Assembly (NCBI RefSeq): GCF_001544315.1
Contig: NZ_BCQG01000012.1
Coordinates: 1 to 64,000, forward strand
Origin: Geobacillus jurassicus NBRC 107829
Lineage (GTDB): Bacteria > Bacillota > Bacilli > Bacillales > Anoxybacillaceae
Reading direction: 5' to 3'
DNA: 64,000 bases
Every line of letters starts with the position of its first letter. Position 1 is the stretch's first letter. Both the position numbers and the translations under genes were made by a program. Shown here in pieces: positions 7,845 through 16,350 of this stretch. The notes under the pieces are model-generated. The model did no database searches. It saw only the letters and a program-made list of their open reading frames with translations, and was not told where the DNA came from.

Positions 7845-8048
7845 ATGTCACCGGCGTTAGCGAAAATGTGGATCGCCATCGCTTCGATGGTGTTTATGTT
7901 TATTTCCGTCGGCTTCATTTATTTAAGCCGCTATAAAGTCAAGATGAAATGGCTTCGCTTTCTGTTGGCGCTCGTCGCCTACGTCCTGTTAATTTTGGCT
8001 GGCATCATCATCATTTTCGTTGTGTTCAGCGGACCAACGCCGCAATAG
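7845..8048 (+). CDS. yphE: DUF2768 family protein (YphE-like)
   Basis: This is a 67-residue membrane protein with two transmembrane helices (about residues 8-27 and 37-60) joined by a short basic loop SRYKVKMKW. The ATG at 7845 has a perfect AAAGGAGG nine bases upstream; a TTG 24 bases earlier would place that site inside the gene. The function is unknown. It is followed after 19 bases by the lipoprotein gene yphF, as in B. subtilis. Confidence 0.8.
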   Translation: MSPALAKMWIAIASMVFMFISVGFIYLSRYKVKMKWLRFLLALVAYVLLILAGIIIIFVVFSGPTPQ

Positions 8049-8067
8049 GCAAAAAGGTGGAGGAAAG

Positions 8068-8790
8068 ATGAAGCGAATCGTTCGTTTGCTGTTGTCATGT
8101 ATATGTTTGGCGCTGCTTTCCGGCTGTTTGTATCCGGAAGAGCGGCTGAAGCAAAACCAAATTCCTTACAAAGATCAAGTGGCGGCTGTCCAATCGGCGG
8201 TTGACGAATACCGGAGGGCGACCGGCGGGCTTCTGCCGATTAAAACGCGCGACATGAACACGCCGATGTATTTGAAGTATCCGGTTGATTTTCAAAAGCT
8301 CGTTCCCCGCTATATGCAGGAGCCGCCGGGAAACGCCTATGAAAGCGGAGGCGTCTTTCAATATATGATTATCAATGAGGAGACGAACCCGACGGTCAAG
8401 CTGCTCGATTTGCGTTTGGCCGAGCGCGTCCGCGACTTGAAGTTGCGGCTGCGTATGTATACGGACGAGCATCGCTATCCGCCGTTTAAAGATGTCGTTG
8501 CGCCAGGCGTATTTACGCTCGATTACAAAAAGCTCGGCTACAAAGAGCCTCCGTATGCGGTCAGTCCGTTTTCCGGCAACAACTTGCCATTTGTCATCGA
8601 CGGCAATGGGGAAGTTTACATTGACTACCGTTCTGATTTGTATGCGGCGTTGAAAAAATATCCGCACCGCTACAAGCCGGGCGACGACATTCGCCCGATT
8701 TTGACCGACCATTCGCTCTTTGTGCCGGCGTATTCGTTGCCGTATACGATCGACGCCAAGACGAACGAACCGATTTTTTTCACAAAATGA
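8068..8790 (+). CDS. yphF: YphF-like lipoprotein
   Basis: The 240-residue product begins with a lipoprotein signal (MKRIVRLLLSCICLALLSGC; lipobox LSGC, lipidated Cys at residue 20), so it should be anchored on the outer face of the membrane. The mature part is soluble with no recognised catalytic motif. The ATG at 8068 has AAGGTGGAGG upstream. A strong terminator follows. Its place just before spoIVA and next to yphE is conserved in B. subtilis; a sporulation role is only an inference. Confidence 0.8.
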   Translation: MKRIVRLLLSCICLALLSGCLYPEERLKQNQIPYKDQVAAVQSAVDEYRRATGGLLPIKTRDMNTPMYLKYPVDFQKLVPRYMQEPPGNAYESGGVFQYMIINEETNPTVKLLDLRLAERVRDLKLRLRMYTDEHRYPPFKDVVAPGVFTLDYKKLGYKEPPYAVSPFSGNNLPFVIDGNGEVYIDYRSDLYAALKKYPHRYKPGDDIRPILTDHSLFVPAYSLPYTIDAKTNEPIFFTK

Positions 8791-8796
8791 GTCATC

Positions 8797-8838
8797 ATCC
8801 CTTCTCTAGGAAAATACATTCTAGAGAAGGGATTTTTT
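8797..8838 (+). terminator. Rho-independent terminator after yphF
   Basis: ATCCCTTCTCTAG (8797-8809) pairs perfectly with CTAGAGAAGGGAT (8821-8833), followed by a T run. Confidence 0.92.
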
Positions 8839-8848
8839 ATATGTTTAG

Positions 8849-8889
8849 TCATAACTGAAACGGACAACATCATATGCATATAGTGTCCG
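8849..8889 (+). promoter_or_regulatory. Putative sigma-E promoter of spoIVA with a palindrome over the start site
   Basis: TCATAAC (8849-8855), a 15-base spacer and CATATGCAT partly fit sigma-E (kmATATT, CATACAHT). CGGACA (8861-8866) and TGTCCG (8884-8889) bracket an internal palindrome ATATGCATAT. spoIVA is sigma-E dependent in B. subtilis. Confidence 0.4.
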
Positions 8890-8947
8890 ACTATGCTAGC
8901 TCATTCCACTGTTTCTTATAACGACCGAAGGACTGGAGGGGAGTCAT

Positions 8948-10426
8948 TTGGAAAAGGTCGATATTTTTAAAGATATCGCCGAGCGGACCGGCGGCGACAT
9001 TTATTTAGGGGTCGTCGGCGCCGTCCGCACCGGAAAATCGACGTTCATTAAACGGTTTATGGAGTTGGTCGTCATTCCAAACATTAAAAATGAAGCTGAT
9101 AAAGCACGCGCTCAAGATGAACTGCCGCAAAGCGCCGCTGGCAAGACGATCATGACGACAGAACCGAAGTTCGTGCCAAACCAGGCGGTGACGGTGAAAG
9201 TCGATGAGGGGCTTGAAGTCAACATCCGTCTTGTCGACTGCGTCGGCTACGCCGTGCCCGGCGCCAAAGGATATGAAGACGAAAACGGGCCGCGGATGAT
9301 TCACACTCCTTGGTATGAAGAGCCGATTCCGTTCCAAGAGGCGGCGGAAATCGGGACAAGAAAAGTCATCCAAGAACATTCAACGATTGGGGTCGTCATT
9401 ACGACGGACGGCACGATCGGGGAAATTCCGCGCCAAGACTATGTCGAAGCGGAAGAGCGGGTCATTAGCGAGCTGAAAGAAGTCGGCAAGCCGTTTATTA
9501 TGATTGTCAACACCGTTCGGCCGCATCATCCGGAAACGGAGGCGCTCCGCCGCGAGCTTGCGGAAAAGTATGACATCCCCGTGCTCGCTATGAGCGTTGA
9601 GAGCATGCGCGAAGCCGATGTGTATAACGTGCTTCGCGAAGCATTATATGAATTCCCGGTGCTTGAAGTGAACGTCAACTTGCCGAGCTGGGTGATGGTG
9701 CTTCGCGAAGATCATTGGCTGCGCGAAAGCTACCAAGAGGCGGTGCGCGACACAGTGAAAGACATTAAGCGGCTGCGCGATGTCGACCGGATCGTGCAGC
9801 AGTTTGCCGAGTACGATTTCATCGAAAAAGCGACGCTTGCCGGCATCGAAATGGGGCAAGGGATCGCCGAAATTGACTTGTATGCGCCGGATGAGCTGTA
9901 CGATCAAATTTTAAAAGAAATCGTCGGCGTCGAGATTCGCGGCAAAGACCATCTGCTTCAGCTCATGCAAGACTTCGCCCATGCGAAAGCGGAATATGAC
10001 CAAATCGCTGACGCCTTGAAAATGGTGAAACAAACCGGTTACGGCATCGCCGCGCCCGCTTTGTCCGATATGAGCCTTGACGAACCGGAAATCATCCGCC
10101 AAGGTTCGCGTTTTGGCGTCCGTTTGAAAGCCGTCGCGCCGTCGATCCATATGATCAAAGTCGACGTTGAATCGGAGTTTGCTCCGATCATTGGCACGGA
10201 AAAGCAAAGCGAAGAGCTTGTCCGCTATTTAATGCAAGACTTCGAAGACGATCCGCTGTCGATTTGGAACTCCGACATTTTCGGCCGTTCCCTCAGCTCA
10301 ATCGTCCGTGAAGGCATCCAAGCCAAACTCGCACTCATGCCGGAAAACGCCCGCTACAAGCTGAAAGAAACGCTTGAGCGCATCATCAACGAAGGCTCCG
10401 GCGGCCTCATCGCGATTATTTTATAG
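8948..10426 (+). CDS. spoIVA: Stage IV sporulation protein A, spore coat anchoring ATPase
   Basis: SpoIVA polymerises on the outer forespore membrane, using ATP hydrolysis, and forms the basement layer for the coat. The 492 residues equal the B. subtilis length. The N-terminal P-loop GAVRTGKST has its Lys at residue 30. A GTPase-like N-domain is followed by a middle domain and a C-terminal region ending GGLIAIIL, which targets the membrane. The start is TTG with TGGAGGGG upstream. The TAG stop is itself the first three bases of the palindromic repeat copy 2. Confidence 0.97.
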   Translation: MEKVDIFKDIAERTGGDIYLGVVGAVRTGKSTFIKRFMELVVIPNIKNEADKARAQDELPQSAAGKTIMTTEPKFVPNQAVTVKVDEGLEVNIRLVDCVGYAVPGAKGYEDENGPRMIHTPWYEEPIPFQEAAEIGTRKVIQEHSTIGVVITTDGTIGEIPRQDYVEAEERVISELKEVGKPFIMIVNTVRPHHPETEALRRELAEKYDIPVLAMSVESMREADVYNVLREALYEFPVLEVNVNLPSWVMVLREDHWLRESYQEAVRDTVKDIKRLRDVDRIVQQFAEYDFIEKATLAGIEMGQGIAEIDLYAPDELYDQILKEIVGVEIRGKDHLLQLMQDFAHAKAEYDQIADALKMVKQTGYGIAAPALSDMSLDEPEIIRQGSRFGVRLKAVAPSIHMIKVDVESEFAPIIGTEKQSEELVRYLMQDFEDDPLSIWNSDIFGRSLSSIVREGIQAKLALMPENARYKLKETLERIINEGSGGLIAIIL

Positions 10427-10547
10427 AAAAGCGGAGGCCGCGCGCCAAGCTCCCGAGGCAAAATGTTCCCCGCCCGCAGAAGTGCTTGCACTTCGAGGGC
10501 GGGGGTTATTTTGCGGAAGGGAGCTAGCGGCCGCAGCTAGACAGAAA
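10424..10547 (+). repeat. Interspersed palindromic repeat, copy 2, starting at the spoIVA stop codon
   Basis: The same architecture as copy 1 runs from TAG-AAAAGCGGAGG to GCAGCTAGAC. The stems are GGCCGC with GCGGCC, AGCTCCC with GGGAGCT, GCAAAAT with ATTTTGC, and CCCCGCCC with GGGCGGGG, with apical hairpin GAAGTG-cttg-CACTTC. Several pairs differ from copy 1 on both arms, so pairing is kept. A second head follows at 10548-10580 and runs into a T-rich stretch (GGGGGCTCTTTTTTT). Confidence 0.78.
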
Positions 10548-10599
10548 GAAAAGCGGAGGCCGCGCGCCAAGCTCCCGACAAGGGGGCTCTTTTTTTGCC

Positions 10600-11068
10600 G
10601 CCGTTCTTTTTAAGATAAAAAGAGGAAAAAATCGCCGAACCCCTTGAGAAATCAGGTTTGGCACTTGATTATGCGCATGGCGTTATGGTAATCTTTTATC
10701 TGAAATCGTTGTTTTGGTGAAATATGCCTAAAATTGGTCGTTTTTGCGAAAAAAGAGGTTGAATTCCCGCGGCCAATTGGTTAAGATTAGGCATGTCACC
10801 GCCTGTTGGCGGGAAAAAGGCGGCTTCTCATCCTTCGCTTCGTTTGCGTCCGGCGAAAGAACAGGCGAAGTCCAAACCGTCAGGAAAGGGCTTCAGCCGG
10901 CAGCGTAGACGCCTCTTCTGTGGGCTGTCGCAAGACGGCCATAGAATGATTGGCTGCGCCGGCGCGGCGTGCAAGCCTTTTTGCCGCTCGATTTTGCCGC
11001 CGATGTATAGAAAAGCAGAAAAGTGTGAACAAATGGTAGTAAACAAGACAAGCTCCCTTGGGAGGAGG
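10600..11068 (+). promoter_or_regulatory. Long upstream region of hbs with a promoter and a large inverted repeat
   Basis: The best sigma-A site is TTGAAT (10759-10764), a 17-base spacer and TAAGAT (10782-10787). It lies inside an inverted repeat ATGCCTAA (10724-10731) / TTAGGCAT (10787-10794) with inner ATTGG/CCAAT arms. RNA from this site would have a leader of about 280 bases. A 92-codon ORF at 10793 lacks a ribosome site and I reject it. I see no other gene here. Confidence 0.5.
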
Positions 11069-11076
11069 TGAATGGC

Positions 11077-11349
11077 ATGAACAAAACGGAATTGATCAAC
11101 GCAGTCGCTGAAACAAGCGGCCTGTCCAAAAAAGATGCAACCAAAGCCGTTGATGCGGTGTTTGATTCGATTACAGAAGCATTGCGAAAAGGCGATAAAG
11201 TGCAATTAATCGGTTTTGGGAACTTTGAAGTGCGCGAGCGCGCTGCTCGGAAAGGGCGCAACCCGCAAACGGGCGAAGAAATGGAAATTCCGGCTAGCAA
11301 AGTTCCTGCATTCAAACCGGGCAAAGCGTTGAAAGATGCCGTCAAGTAA
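11077..11349 (+). CDS. hbs: DNA-binding protein HU
   Basis: HU is the abundant histone-like nucleoid protein that bends DNA as a homodimer. The 90 residues start [15 protein letters not shown]. The conserved GRNPQTGEE segment and the Pro-containing DNA-binding arm near residue 63 ([14 protein letters not shown]) are intact. From memory the sequence appears identical to the crystallised G. stearothermophilus HU. The ATG at 11077 has GGAGGAGGTG upstream; the GTG inside that site is not the start. A terminator follows at 11375. Confidence 0.97.
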   Translation: MNKTELINAVAETSGLSKKDATKAVDAVFDSITEALRKGDKVQLIGFGNFEVRERAARKGRNPQTGEEMEIPASKVPAFKPGKALKDAVK

Positions 11350-11374
11350 GCCTACATAGCAGGAGCGTAGGAGG

Positions 11375-11406
11375 GAAGGGCAGGTGATTGACCGCCCTTC
11401 TTTTTT
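11375..11406 (+). terminator. Rho-independent terminator of hbs
   Basis: GAAGGGC (11375-11381) pairs with GCCCTTC (11394-11400), extended by an inner GGT/ACC, then six T. Confidence 0.85.
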
Positions 11407-11433
11407 GTTTTTTTTGGCTCCCTATGCTAGAAT
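11405..11433 (+). promoter_or_regulatory. Sigma-A promoter of folE-mtrB
   Basis: TTGTTT, 17 bases, TAGAAT with an upstream TGC (extended -10). Confidence 0.55.
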
Positions 11434-11476
11434 CGGATTACATGCAGCTTTTATGACGCAGGAGGATGTTGTTTGT

Positions 11477-12043
11477 ATGCCAGAGATCAATTTTGCACAA
11501 ATTGAATATGCGGTCCGCCTCATTCTCGAGGCCATCGGGGAAGACCCGAACCGCGAAGGGCTCGTCGATACGCCGAAGCGGGTGGCGAAAATGTATGCCG
11601 AGGTGTTCGCCGGCCTGCAGGAAGACCCGAAGCAACACTTTCAAACTGTATTCAGCGAGCAACATGAGGAGCTTGTGCTCGTCAAAGATATTCCGTTTTA
11701 TTCGATGTGCGAACATCATTTAGTGCCGTTTTTCGGCGTCGCCCATGTCGCCTATATCCCGCGGGAGGGAAAAGTGACGGGGTTGAGCAAGCTTGCCCGG
11801 GCTGTTGAAGCGGTGGCGCGCCGACCGCAGCTGCAAGAGCGCATCACGGCGACGATCGCCGATTCGATCGTCGAGGCGCTTGAGCCGCACGGGGTGATGG
11901 TCGTCGTTGAGGCGGAGCATATGTGCATGACGATGCGCGGGGTGAAGAAACCGGGGGCAAAAACAGTGACAACAGCGGTGCGCGGCGTGTTTGAAACCGA
12001 TGCCAACGCCCGCGCTGAAGTGCTTTCGTTAATCAAAGCGTAA
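11477..12043 (+). CDS. folE: GTP cyclohydrolase I
   Basis: FolE converts GTP to 7,8-dihydroneopterin triphosphate, the first step to folate. The 188 residues include the zinc/active-site segments [10 protein letters not shown] (near residue 75) and the C-terminal [10 protein letters not shown]. The ATG at 11477 is chosen because the protein then aligns with B. subtilis MtrA from its first residues; AGGAGG lies 11 bases upstream, which is a little far. It is followed after 12 bases by mtrB, giving the folE-mtrB (mtrAB) operon that links folate synthesis with tryptophan control. Confidence 0.96.
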   Translation: MPEINFAQIEYAVRLILEAIGEDPNREGLVDTPKRVAKMYAEVFAGLQEDPKQHFQTVFSEQHEELVLVKDIPFYSMCEHHLVPFFGVAHVAYIPREGKVTGLSKLARAVEAVARRPQLQERITATIADSIVEALEPHGVMVVVEAEHMCMTMRGVKKPGAKTVTTAVRGVFETDANARAEVLSLIKA

Positions 12044-12055
12044 GGAGGGAAGAGA

Positions 12056-12280
12056 ATGTACACAAACAGCGATTTTGTCGTCATTAAAGCGCTCGAAGAC
12101 GGGGTGAACGTCATCGGGCTGACGCGCGGCGCGGACACAAGATTTCACCATTCAGAAAAGCTTGACAAAGGCGAAGTGTTGATCGCTCAGTTCACGGAAC
12201 ATACGTCGGCGATCAAAGTGAGAGGCAAAGCGTATATTCAAACGCGCCACGGTGTGGTTGAATCCGAAGGGAAAAAGTAA
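12056..12280 (+). CDS. mtrB: Tryptophan RNA-binding attenuation protein (TRAP)
   Basis: TRAP forms an 11-mer ring that, with bound tryptophan, wraps an RNA of 11 (G/U)AG triplets. The 74 residues (starts [16 protein letters not shown]) include the RNA-contact residues of the KK/R region ([13 protein letters not shown]) and the Trp-binding loop [13 protein letters not shown]. It is nearly identical, from memory, to the crystallised G. stearothermophilus TRAP. Its target is present in this window: the trp leader at 19042-19109. The start follows AAGGAGGGAAGAGA. Confidence 0.97.
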   Translation: MYTNSDFVVIKALEDGVNVIGLTRGADTRFHHSEKLDKGEVLIAQFTEHTSAIKVRGKAYIQTRHGVVESEGKK

Positions 12281-12323
12281 GCCGGCAAATTTCTAGCAAA
12301 CTAGAGCGTTTTCGACAAAATTA

Positions 12324-12332
12324 TGTTATAAT
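12324..12332 (+). promoter_or_regulatory. Extended -10 promoter of hepS-menG-hepT
   Basis: TGTTATAAT is a consensus extended -10, 50 bases before hepS. A weak stem TCTAG-caaa-CTAGA (12291-12304) just upstream may end the mtrB transcript. Confidence 0.6.
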
Positions 12333-12381
12333 GAGTCCGACATGGCGGTGCGGATATTTTTCGGGGACAAGGGTGATTCAT

Positions 12382-13173
12382 GTGAATGACATCATGGTGA
12401 AGTTGGCGTCATTGAAGGAACAAATCGAACGGTGTCTTGACCACCCATTTTTGCGCGCGCATGTGCCGACTCCGGCTGTTGACGAAGACCGGCTGCTGCT
12501 TTCGCTGTCGATGATGACTGACGCTCCCGCGGTGCCGAATGAGCCGGACCGGTGCATCATCGCCATGATGCTCATGCAAATCGCCCTTGACACCCATGAT
12601 GCGGTGACAGACCGCGGCGGCGATTTGCGGACGCGGCAGCTTGTCGTTTTGGCCGGCGACTTGTACAGTGGGTTATATTACGACTTGCTGGCGCGCTCGG
12701 GCGATGTTGCGCTCATCCGTTTGTTCGCCGAAGCGGTCCGGGAAATTAACGAGCAAAAGGTGCGGCTGTATGAAAGAAAGACGGAGCGGCTCGAGACGCT
12801 GTTCGCTGCGGTCGGCACGATCGAGTCGGCGCTGCTGGCGAAGCTTGCCGAGCGCATCGGGGCGCCGCAATGGGGGGAATTTGCCGGCCATTACTTGCTG
12901 TTGCGGCGCTTGTTGCTCGAGCAGGAAGCGTTCGTTCGCACCGGGTCATCGGTGCTGTTTGAGCAAATGGCGCATATCGCCTTTCCTCGGGCCAAGGTGC
13001 TGACGAAAGAACAAAAGCGGCATTTGCTTCGCCTTTGCGAGCGTTATATCAACCATTGCAAAGAAGCGCTGCCGGCGGCCAATTTGCCGATGAACGACGT
13101 GCTGCGGCTCCGCATGGCGGAGCTTGCCGGCGGATTTCAAGCCATCGTCAAAAAGTCGGTGGAAGAAGGGTAG
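12382..13173 (+). CDS. hepS: Heptaprenyl diphosphate synthase component I
   Basis: HepS is the small, non-catalytic subunit that pairs with HepT to make the C35 chain of menaquinone-7. The protein has about 263 residues, largely alpha-helical, without the DDxxD motifs of the catalytic subunit. The GTG at 12382 has AAGGGTGA upstream; an ATG at 12394 is the alternative. An ATG 60 codons further in would give a 220-residue protein, which I recall as the length first published, but good coding sequence with B. subtilis-like N-terminus precedes it. It is followed after 4 bases by menG. Confidence 0.88.
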   Translation: MNDIMVKLASLKEQIERCLDHPFLRAHVPTPAVDEDRLLLSLSMMTDAPAVPNEPDRCIIAMMLMQIALDTHDAVTDRGGDLRTRQLVVLAGDLYSGLYYDLLARSGDVALIRLFAEAVREINEQKVRLYERKTERLETLFAAVGTIESALLAKLAERIGAPQWGEFAGHYLLLRRLLLEQEAFVRTGSSVLFEQMAHIAFPRAKVLTKEQKRHLLRLCERYINHCKEALPAANLPMNDVLRLRMAELAGGFQAIVKKSVEEG

Positions 13174-13177
13174 AACG

Positions 13178-13882
13178 ATGCATCAATCGAAAGAAGAGCG
13201 AGTCCATCGCGTATTTGAAAAAATTTCTGCACATTATGACCGAATGAATTCGATCATCAGCTTCCGCCGCCATTTGAAATGGCGCGAAGACGTCATGCGG
13301 CGAATGAACGTCCAAAAAGGGAAAAAGGCGCTTGACGTCTGTTGCGGAACGGCCGACTGGGCGATCGCGCTGGCGGAGGCGGTGGGGCCGGAGGGGGAAG
13401 TGTACGGCCTTGATTTCAGCGAAAACATGCTGAAAGTTGGCGAGCAAAAGGTGAAGGCGCGCGGCCTCGGCAACGTCAAGCTCATTCACGGCAACGCCAT
13501 GCAGCTTCCGTTTCCTGACAATTCGTTCGATTACGTGACGATCGGTTTCGGCTTGCGCAACGTTCCTGACTATATGACGGTGCTTAGGGAAATGCATCGC
13601 GTCACGAAGCCGGGCGGCATGACCGTCTGCCTCGAAACGTCGCAGCCGACGCTGTTTGGCTTCCGCCAGCTTTACTATTTTTATTTTCGGTTTATTATGC
13701 CGCTGTTTGGCAAGCTGTTGGCGAAAAGTTACGAAGAATACTCGTGGCTGCAGGAGTCGGCGCGCGAATTTCCAGGGCGGGACGAGCTGGCTGAGATGTT
13801 CCGCGAAGCCGGTTTCGTTGATGTCGAGGTCAAACCGTACACGTTCGGCGTAGCGGCGATGCATTTAGGCTATAAACGATGA
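13178..13882 (+). CDS. menG: Demethylmenaquinone methyltransferase
   Basis: MenG (MenH/UbiE family) methylates demethylmenaquinone with S-adenosylmethionine in the last step of menaquinone synthesis. The 234 residues contain SAM motif [15 protein letters not shown] (near residue 48) and the UbiE signatures FGLRNVPDY and HRVTKPGG. The ATG at 13178 sits four bases after the hepS stop. The hepS-menG-hepT order is the classical Gram-positive menaquinone side-chain operon and feeds the quinol-oxidising QcrABC complex at 31.7 kb. Confidence 0.95.
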   Translation: MHQSKEERVHRVFEKISAHYDRMNSIISFRRHLKWREDVMRRMNVQKGKKALDVCCGTADWAIALAEAVGPEGEVYGLDFSENMLKVGEQKVKARGLGNVKLIHGNAMQLPFPDNSFDYVTIGFGLRNVPDYMTVLREMHRVTKPGGMTVCLETSQPTLFGFRQLYYFYFRFIMPLFGKLLAKSYEEYSWLQESAREFPGRDELAEMFREAGFVDVEVKPYTFGVAAMHLGYKR

Positions 13883-13897
13883 GTCAAGGTGAACACC

Positions 13898-14860
13898 ATG
13901 AAGTTAAAGGCGATGTATTCGTTTTTAAACGATGATTTGGCGGCGGTCGAAGAAGAGCTGGAGCGGACGGTGCGCTCGGAATACGGGCCGCTCGGGGAAG
14001 CGGCGCTCCATTTATTGCGAGCGGGCGGAAAGCGGATCCGTCCCGTTTTTGTCTTGCTGGCTGCCCGCTTTGGCCGGTATGATTTCGAGCGGGTGAAACA
14101 TGTTGCTGTCGCGCTTGAGTTGATTCATATGGCATCGCTCGTCCACGACGATGTCATCGATGACGCCGACGTGCGCCGCGGCCGGCCGACGATCAAAGCG
14201 AAGTGGAGCAACCGCTTTGCCATGTATACAGGCGATTACCTCTTCGCCCGTTCGCTCGAGCGGATGGCGGAGCTTGCCAGTCTGCGCGCTCATCAAGTGC
14301 TGGCGAAAACGATCGTTGAAGTGTGCCGCGGGGAAATCGAGCAAATTAAAGACAAATACCGGTTTGACCAGCCGCTTCGTACGTACTTGCGGCGCATCCG
14401 CCGCAAAACGGCGCTATTGATCGCCGCGAGCTGCCAGCTCGGCGCCCTGGCCGCCGGCGCGCCCGAGACGGTGGCCAATCGGCTGTATTGGTTCGGCCAT
14501 TACGTCGGCATGTCGTTTCAAATTACCGATGATATTCTCGACTTCACCGGCACGGAAGAGCAGCTCGGCAAGCCGGCGGGAAGCGACTTGCAGCAAGGAA
14601 ACGTCACTCTCCCGGTGCTGTATGCCCTTTGCGATGAACAGGTGCGGGCAAAAATTACGGCCGTCAACGCGGACACGGATGCCGAGGAGATGGCGGCGGT
14701 GCTGGCGGCCATTAAACAGACGGACGCCATCGAACGATCGTATGAGCTGAGCGACCGCTACCTGGAAAAGGCGTTGCGCATGCTTGGCGAGCTGCCGGCC
14801 AACGAAGCGCGCACGCTGCTTCATGATCTCGCCCTCTACATCGGAAAAAGGGATTATTAG
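13898..14860 (+). CDS. hepT: Heptaprenyl diphosphate synthase component II
   Basis: HepT is the catalytic trans-prenyltransferase that extends farnesyl diphosphate with isopentenyl units to C35. The 320 residues carry both Asp-rich motifs, DDVIDD (near residue 87) and DDILD (near 211), plus GGKRIRP at the substrate site and a C-terminal YIGKRDY. The ATG at 13898 has AAGGTG six bases upstream; the GTG in that site adds three residues and is less likely. Confidence 0.95.
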   Translation: MKLKAMYSFLNDDLAAVEEELERTVRSEYGPLGEAALHLLRAGGKRIRPVFVLLAARFGRYDFERVKHVAVALELIHMASLVHDDVIDDADVRRGRPTIKAKWSNRFAMYTGDYLFARSLERMAELASLRAHQVLAKTIVEVCRGEIEQIKDKYRFDQPLRTYLRRIRRKTALLIAASCQLGALAAGAPETVANRLYWFGHYVGMSFQITDDILDFTGTEEQLGKPAGSDLQQGNVTLPVLYALCDEQVRAKITAVNADTDAEEMAAVLAAIKQTDAIERSYELSDRYLEKALRMLGELPANEARTLLHDLALYIGKRDY

Positions 14861-14877
14861 CGCTTTCAAGGACGTTG

Positions 14878-14928
14878 TTGCCAACGGCGAGAAACAATGA
14901 TACTATGATGGGTGGGAACCCGTTTCCC
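14878..14928 (+). promoter_or_regulatory. Promoter of ndk with an inverted repeat at the start site
   Basis: TTGCCA (14878-14883), 17 bases, TACTAT (14901-14906). TGGGAAC-cc-GTTTCCCA lies at about 14912-14928, over the expected transcription start. Confidence 0.5.
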
Positions 14929-14958
14929 AGTACATACGACAGTAGAGGTGGAGAGCGA

Positions 14959-15408
14959 ATGGCAGAACGGACATTTGTGATGGTGAAACCGGACGGGGTT
15001 CAGCGCAATTTGATCGGCGAGATTGTCGCACGTTTTGAAAAAAAAGGCTTCCAGCTTGTCGGCGCGAAACTGATGCAAGTGTCGCGCGAACTCGCCGAGC
15101 AACATTACGCGGAACATAAAGAGCGCCCGTTTTTCGGCGAGCTCGTCGACTTTATCACCTCGGGGCCGGTGTTTGCGATGGTGTGGGAAGGCGAAAACGT
15201 GATCGCCGCCGCCCGGCAAATGATGGGGAAAACGAATCCGCAGGAGGCTGCTCCTGGCACGATTCGCGGCGATTTCGGCCTCACAGTCGGCAAAAACGTC
15301 ATTCACGGCTCCGACTCGCCGCAAAGCGCCGAACGCGAAATCAACTTGTTCTTCAAAGAAGAAGAACTCGTCAGCTATTCGAAACAAATCAATGCATGGC
15401 TGTACTGA
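14959..15408 (+). CDS. ndk: Nucleoside diphosphate kinase
   Basis: Ndk transfers the gamma phosphate of ATP to NDPs and dNDPs through a phosphohistidine. The 149 residues include the active-site NVIHGSDS with His116, the N-terminal MVKPDGV and the GTIRGDFG segment. The ATG at 14959 has GAGGTGGAG upstream and gives the standard length. It stands alone between its own promoter and the terminator at 15416. Confidence 0.97.
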   Translation: MAERTFVMVKPDGVQRNLIGEIVARFEKKGFQLVGAKLMQVSRELAEQHYAEHKERPFFGELVDFITSGPVFAMVWEGENVIAAARQMMGKTNPQEAAPGTIRGDFGLTVGKNVIHGSDSPQSAEREINLFFKEEELVSYSKQINAWLY

Positions 15409-15415
15409 TGCGAAG

Positions 15416-15440
15416 ACCGGCCGCGACTCGGCCGGTTTTT
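15416..15440 (+). terminator. Rho-independent terminator of ndk
   Basis: ACCGGCCG (15416-15423) pairs with CGGCCGGT (15429-15436), then a T run. Confidence 0.88.
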
Positions 15441-15480
15441 GCCGTTTTTGTACATTGACAGGGGAGAGGAACAGGCGAAG

Positions 15481-16251
15481 ATGGACGATTATGCACAGTT
15501 CATTGCCAAAGTGAAGCGGAAAACGGGCATTGACTTATCGTTATACAAAGAAGCCCAAATGAAGCGGCGTTTGGCGTCGTTGTACATGAAAAAAGGGCTA
15601 AAGAGCTTTGCTGAGCTGTTTGCAGCGATGGAGAAAGAGCCGGCGCTATGGCATGAATGTTTGGACCGGATGACGATCAACGTCTCGGAGTTTTACCGCA
15701 ACGCCAAGCGATGGGAAGTGCTTGAGGGCGTGATTTTGCCGCGGCTTTTGGCGGAAAACCCGCGCCCGAACGTATGGAGCGCCGCCTGCTCGACGGGCGA
15801 GGAGCCGTATACGCTTGCGATGGTGCTCGCCAAACGGCTGCCGCTTCACCGGGTGTCCGTATTGGCGACCGATATTGACGACAATGCGCTCGCCCGCGCG
15901 CGCCTAGGGCTGTATAGCGAGCGGTCGCTCGTGGAGCTGCCGGAAGAGATGAAACAAACATTTTTTACGAAAGACGGCGAGTATTATAAAATAGACGAAA
16001 AGATTAAACAAACGGTCAAGTTTCAAAAGCACAACTTGCTCGCGGATCCGTTTCCGCGCAACATGGATTTGATCGTCTGCCGCAACGTGCTCATTTATTT
16101 TACGGAAGAGGCGAAGCGAATGCTGTATCGCAAATTTCACGACGCGCTTCGGACGGGAGGCGTGCTGTTTGTCGGCAGCACCGAACAGATTTTCAATCCC
16201 GGCCTGTACGGTTTTGAAGTCGAAGAGACGTTTTTTTACCGAAAAAAATAG
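15481..16251 (+). CDS. cheR: Chemotaxis protein methyltransferase CheR
   Basis: CheR methylates glutamates of chemoreceptors with S-adenosylmethionine, setting receptor sensitivity. The 256 residues match B. subtilis CheR. An N-terminal helical domain ([13 protein letters not shown]) is followed by the SAM domain with [26 protein letters not shown] and ATDIDDNAL, and a C-terminal [12 protein letters not shown]. The ATG at 15481 follows GGGGAGAGG. Its place between ndk and aroF, away from the main chemotaxis operon, is the same as in B. subtilis. Confidence 0.95.
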   Translation: MDDYAQFIAKVKRKTGIDLSLYKEAQMKRRLASLYMKKGLKSFAELFAAMEKEPALWHECLDRMTINVSEFYRNAKRWEVLEGVILPRLLAENPRPNVWSAACSTGEEPYTLAMVLAKRLPLHRVSVLATDIDDNALARARLGLYSERSLVELPEEMKQTFFTKDGEYYKIDEKIKQTVKFQKHNLLADPFPRNMDLIVCRNVLIYFTEEAKRMLYRKFHDALRTGGVLFVGSTEQIFNPGLYGFEVEETFFYRKK

Positions 16252-16282
16252 CTTGCGCCGGCTTCTTTTTTTCCTAAAACTA

Positions 16283-16310
16283 TTTTCATTTTTCGAATTT
16301 ATGATATATT
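16283..16310 (+). promoter_or_regulatory. Promoter of the aroF-aroB-aroH operon
   Basis: TTTTCA (16283-16288), 16 bases, TATATT (16305-16310) with an upstream TGA (extended -10). AT-rich context, unlike the surrounding genes. Confidence 0.5.
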
Positions 16311-16350
16311 TTTACTTAAACGCGTTAAAGACCTGAAGGGAGAGACAAAC

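Noticed and set aside
10793-11071. 92-codon ORF upstream of hbs
   Set aside because: No ribosome site, odd composition, and it runs through the hbs leader into its Shine-Dalgarno; a GC-rich chance frame.
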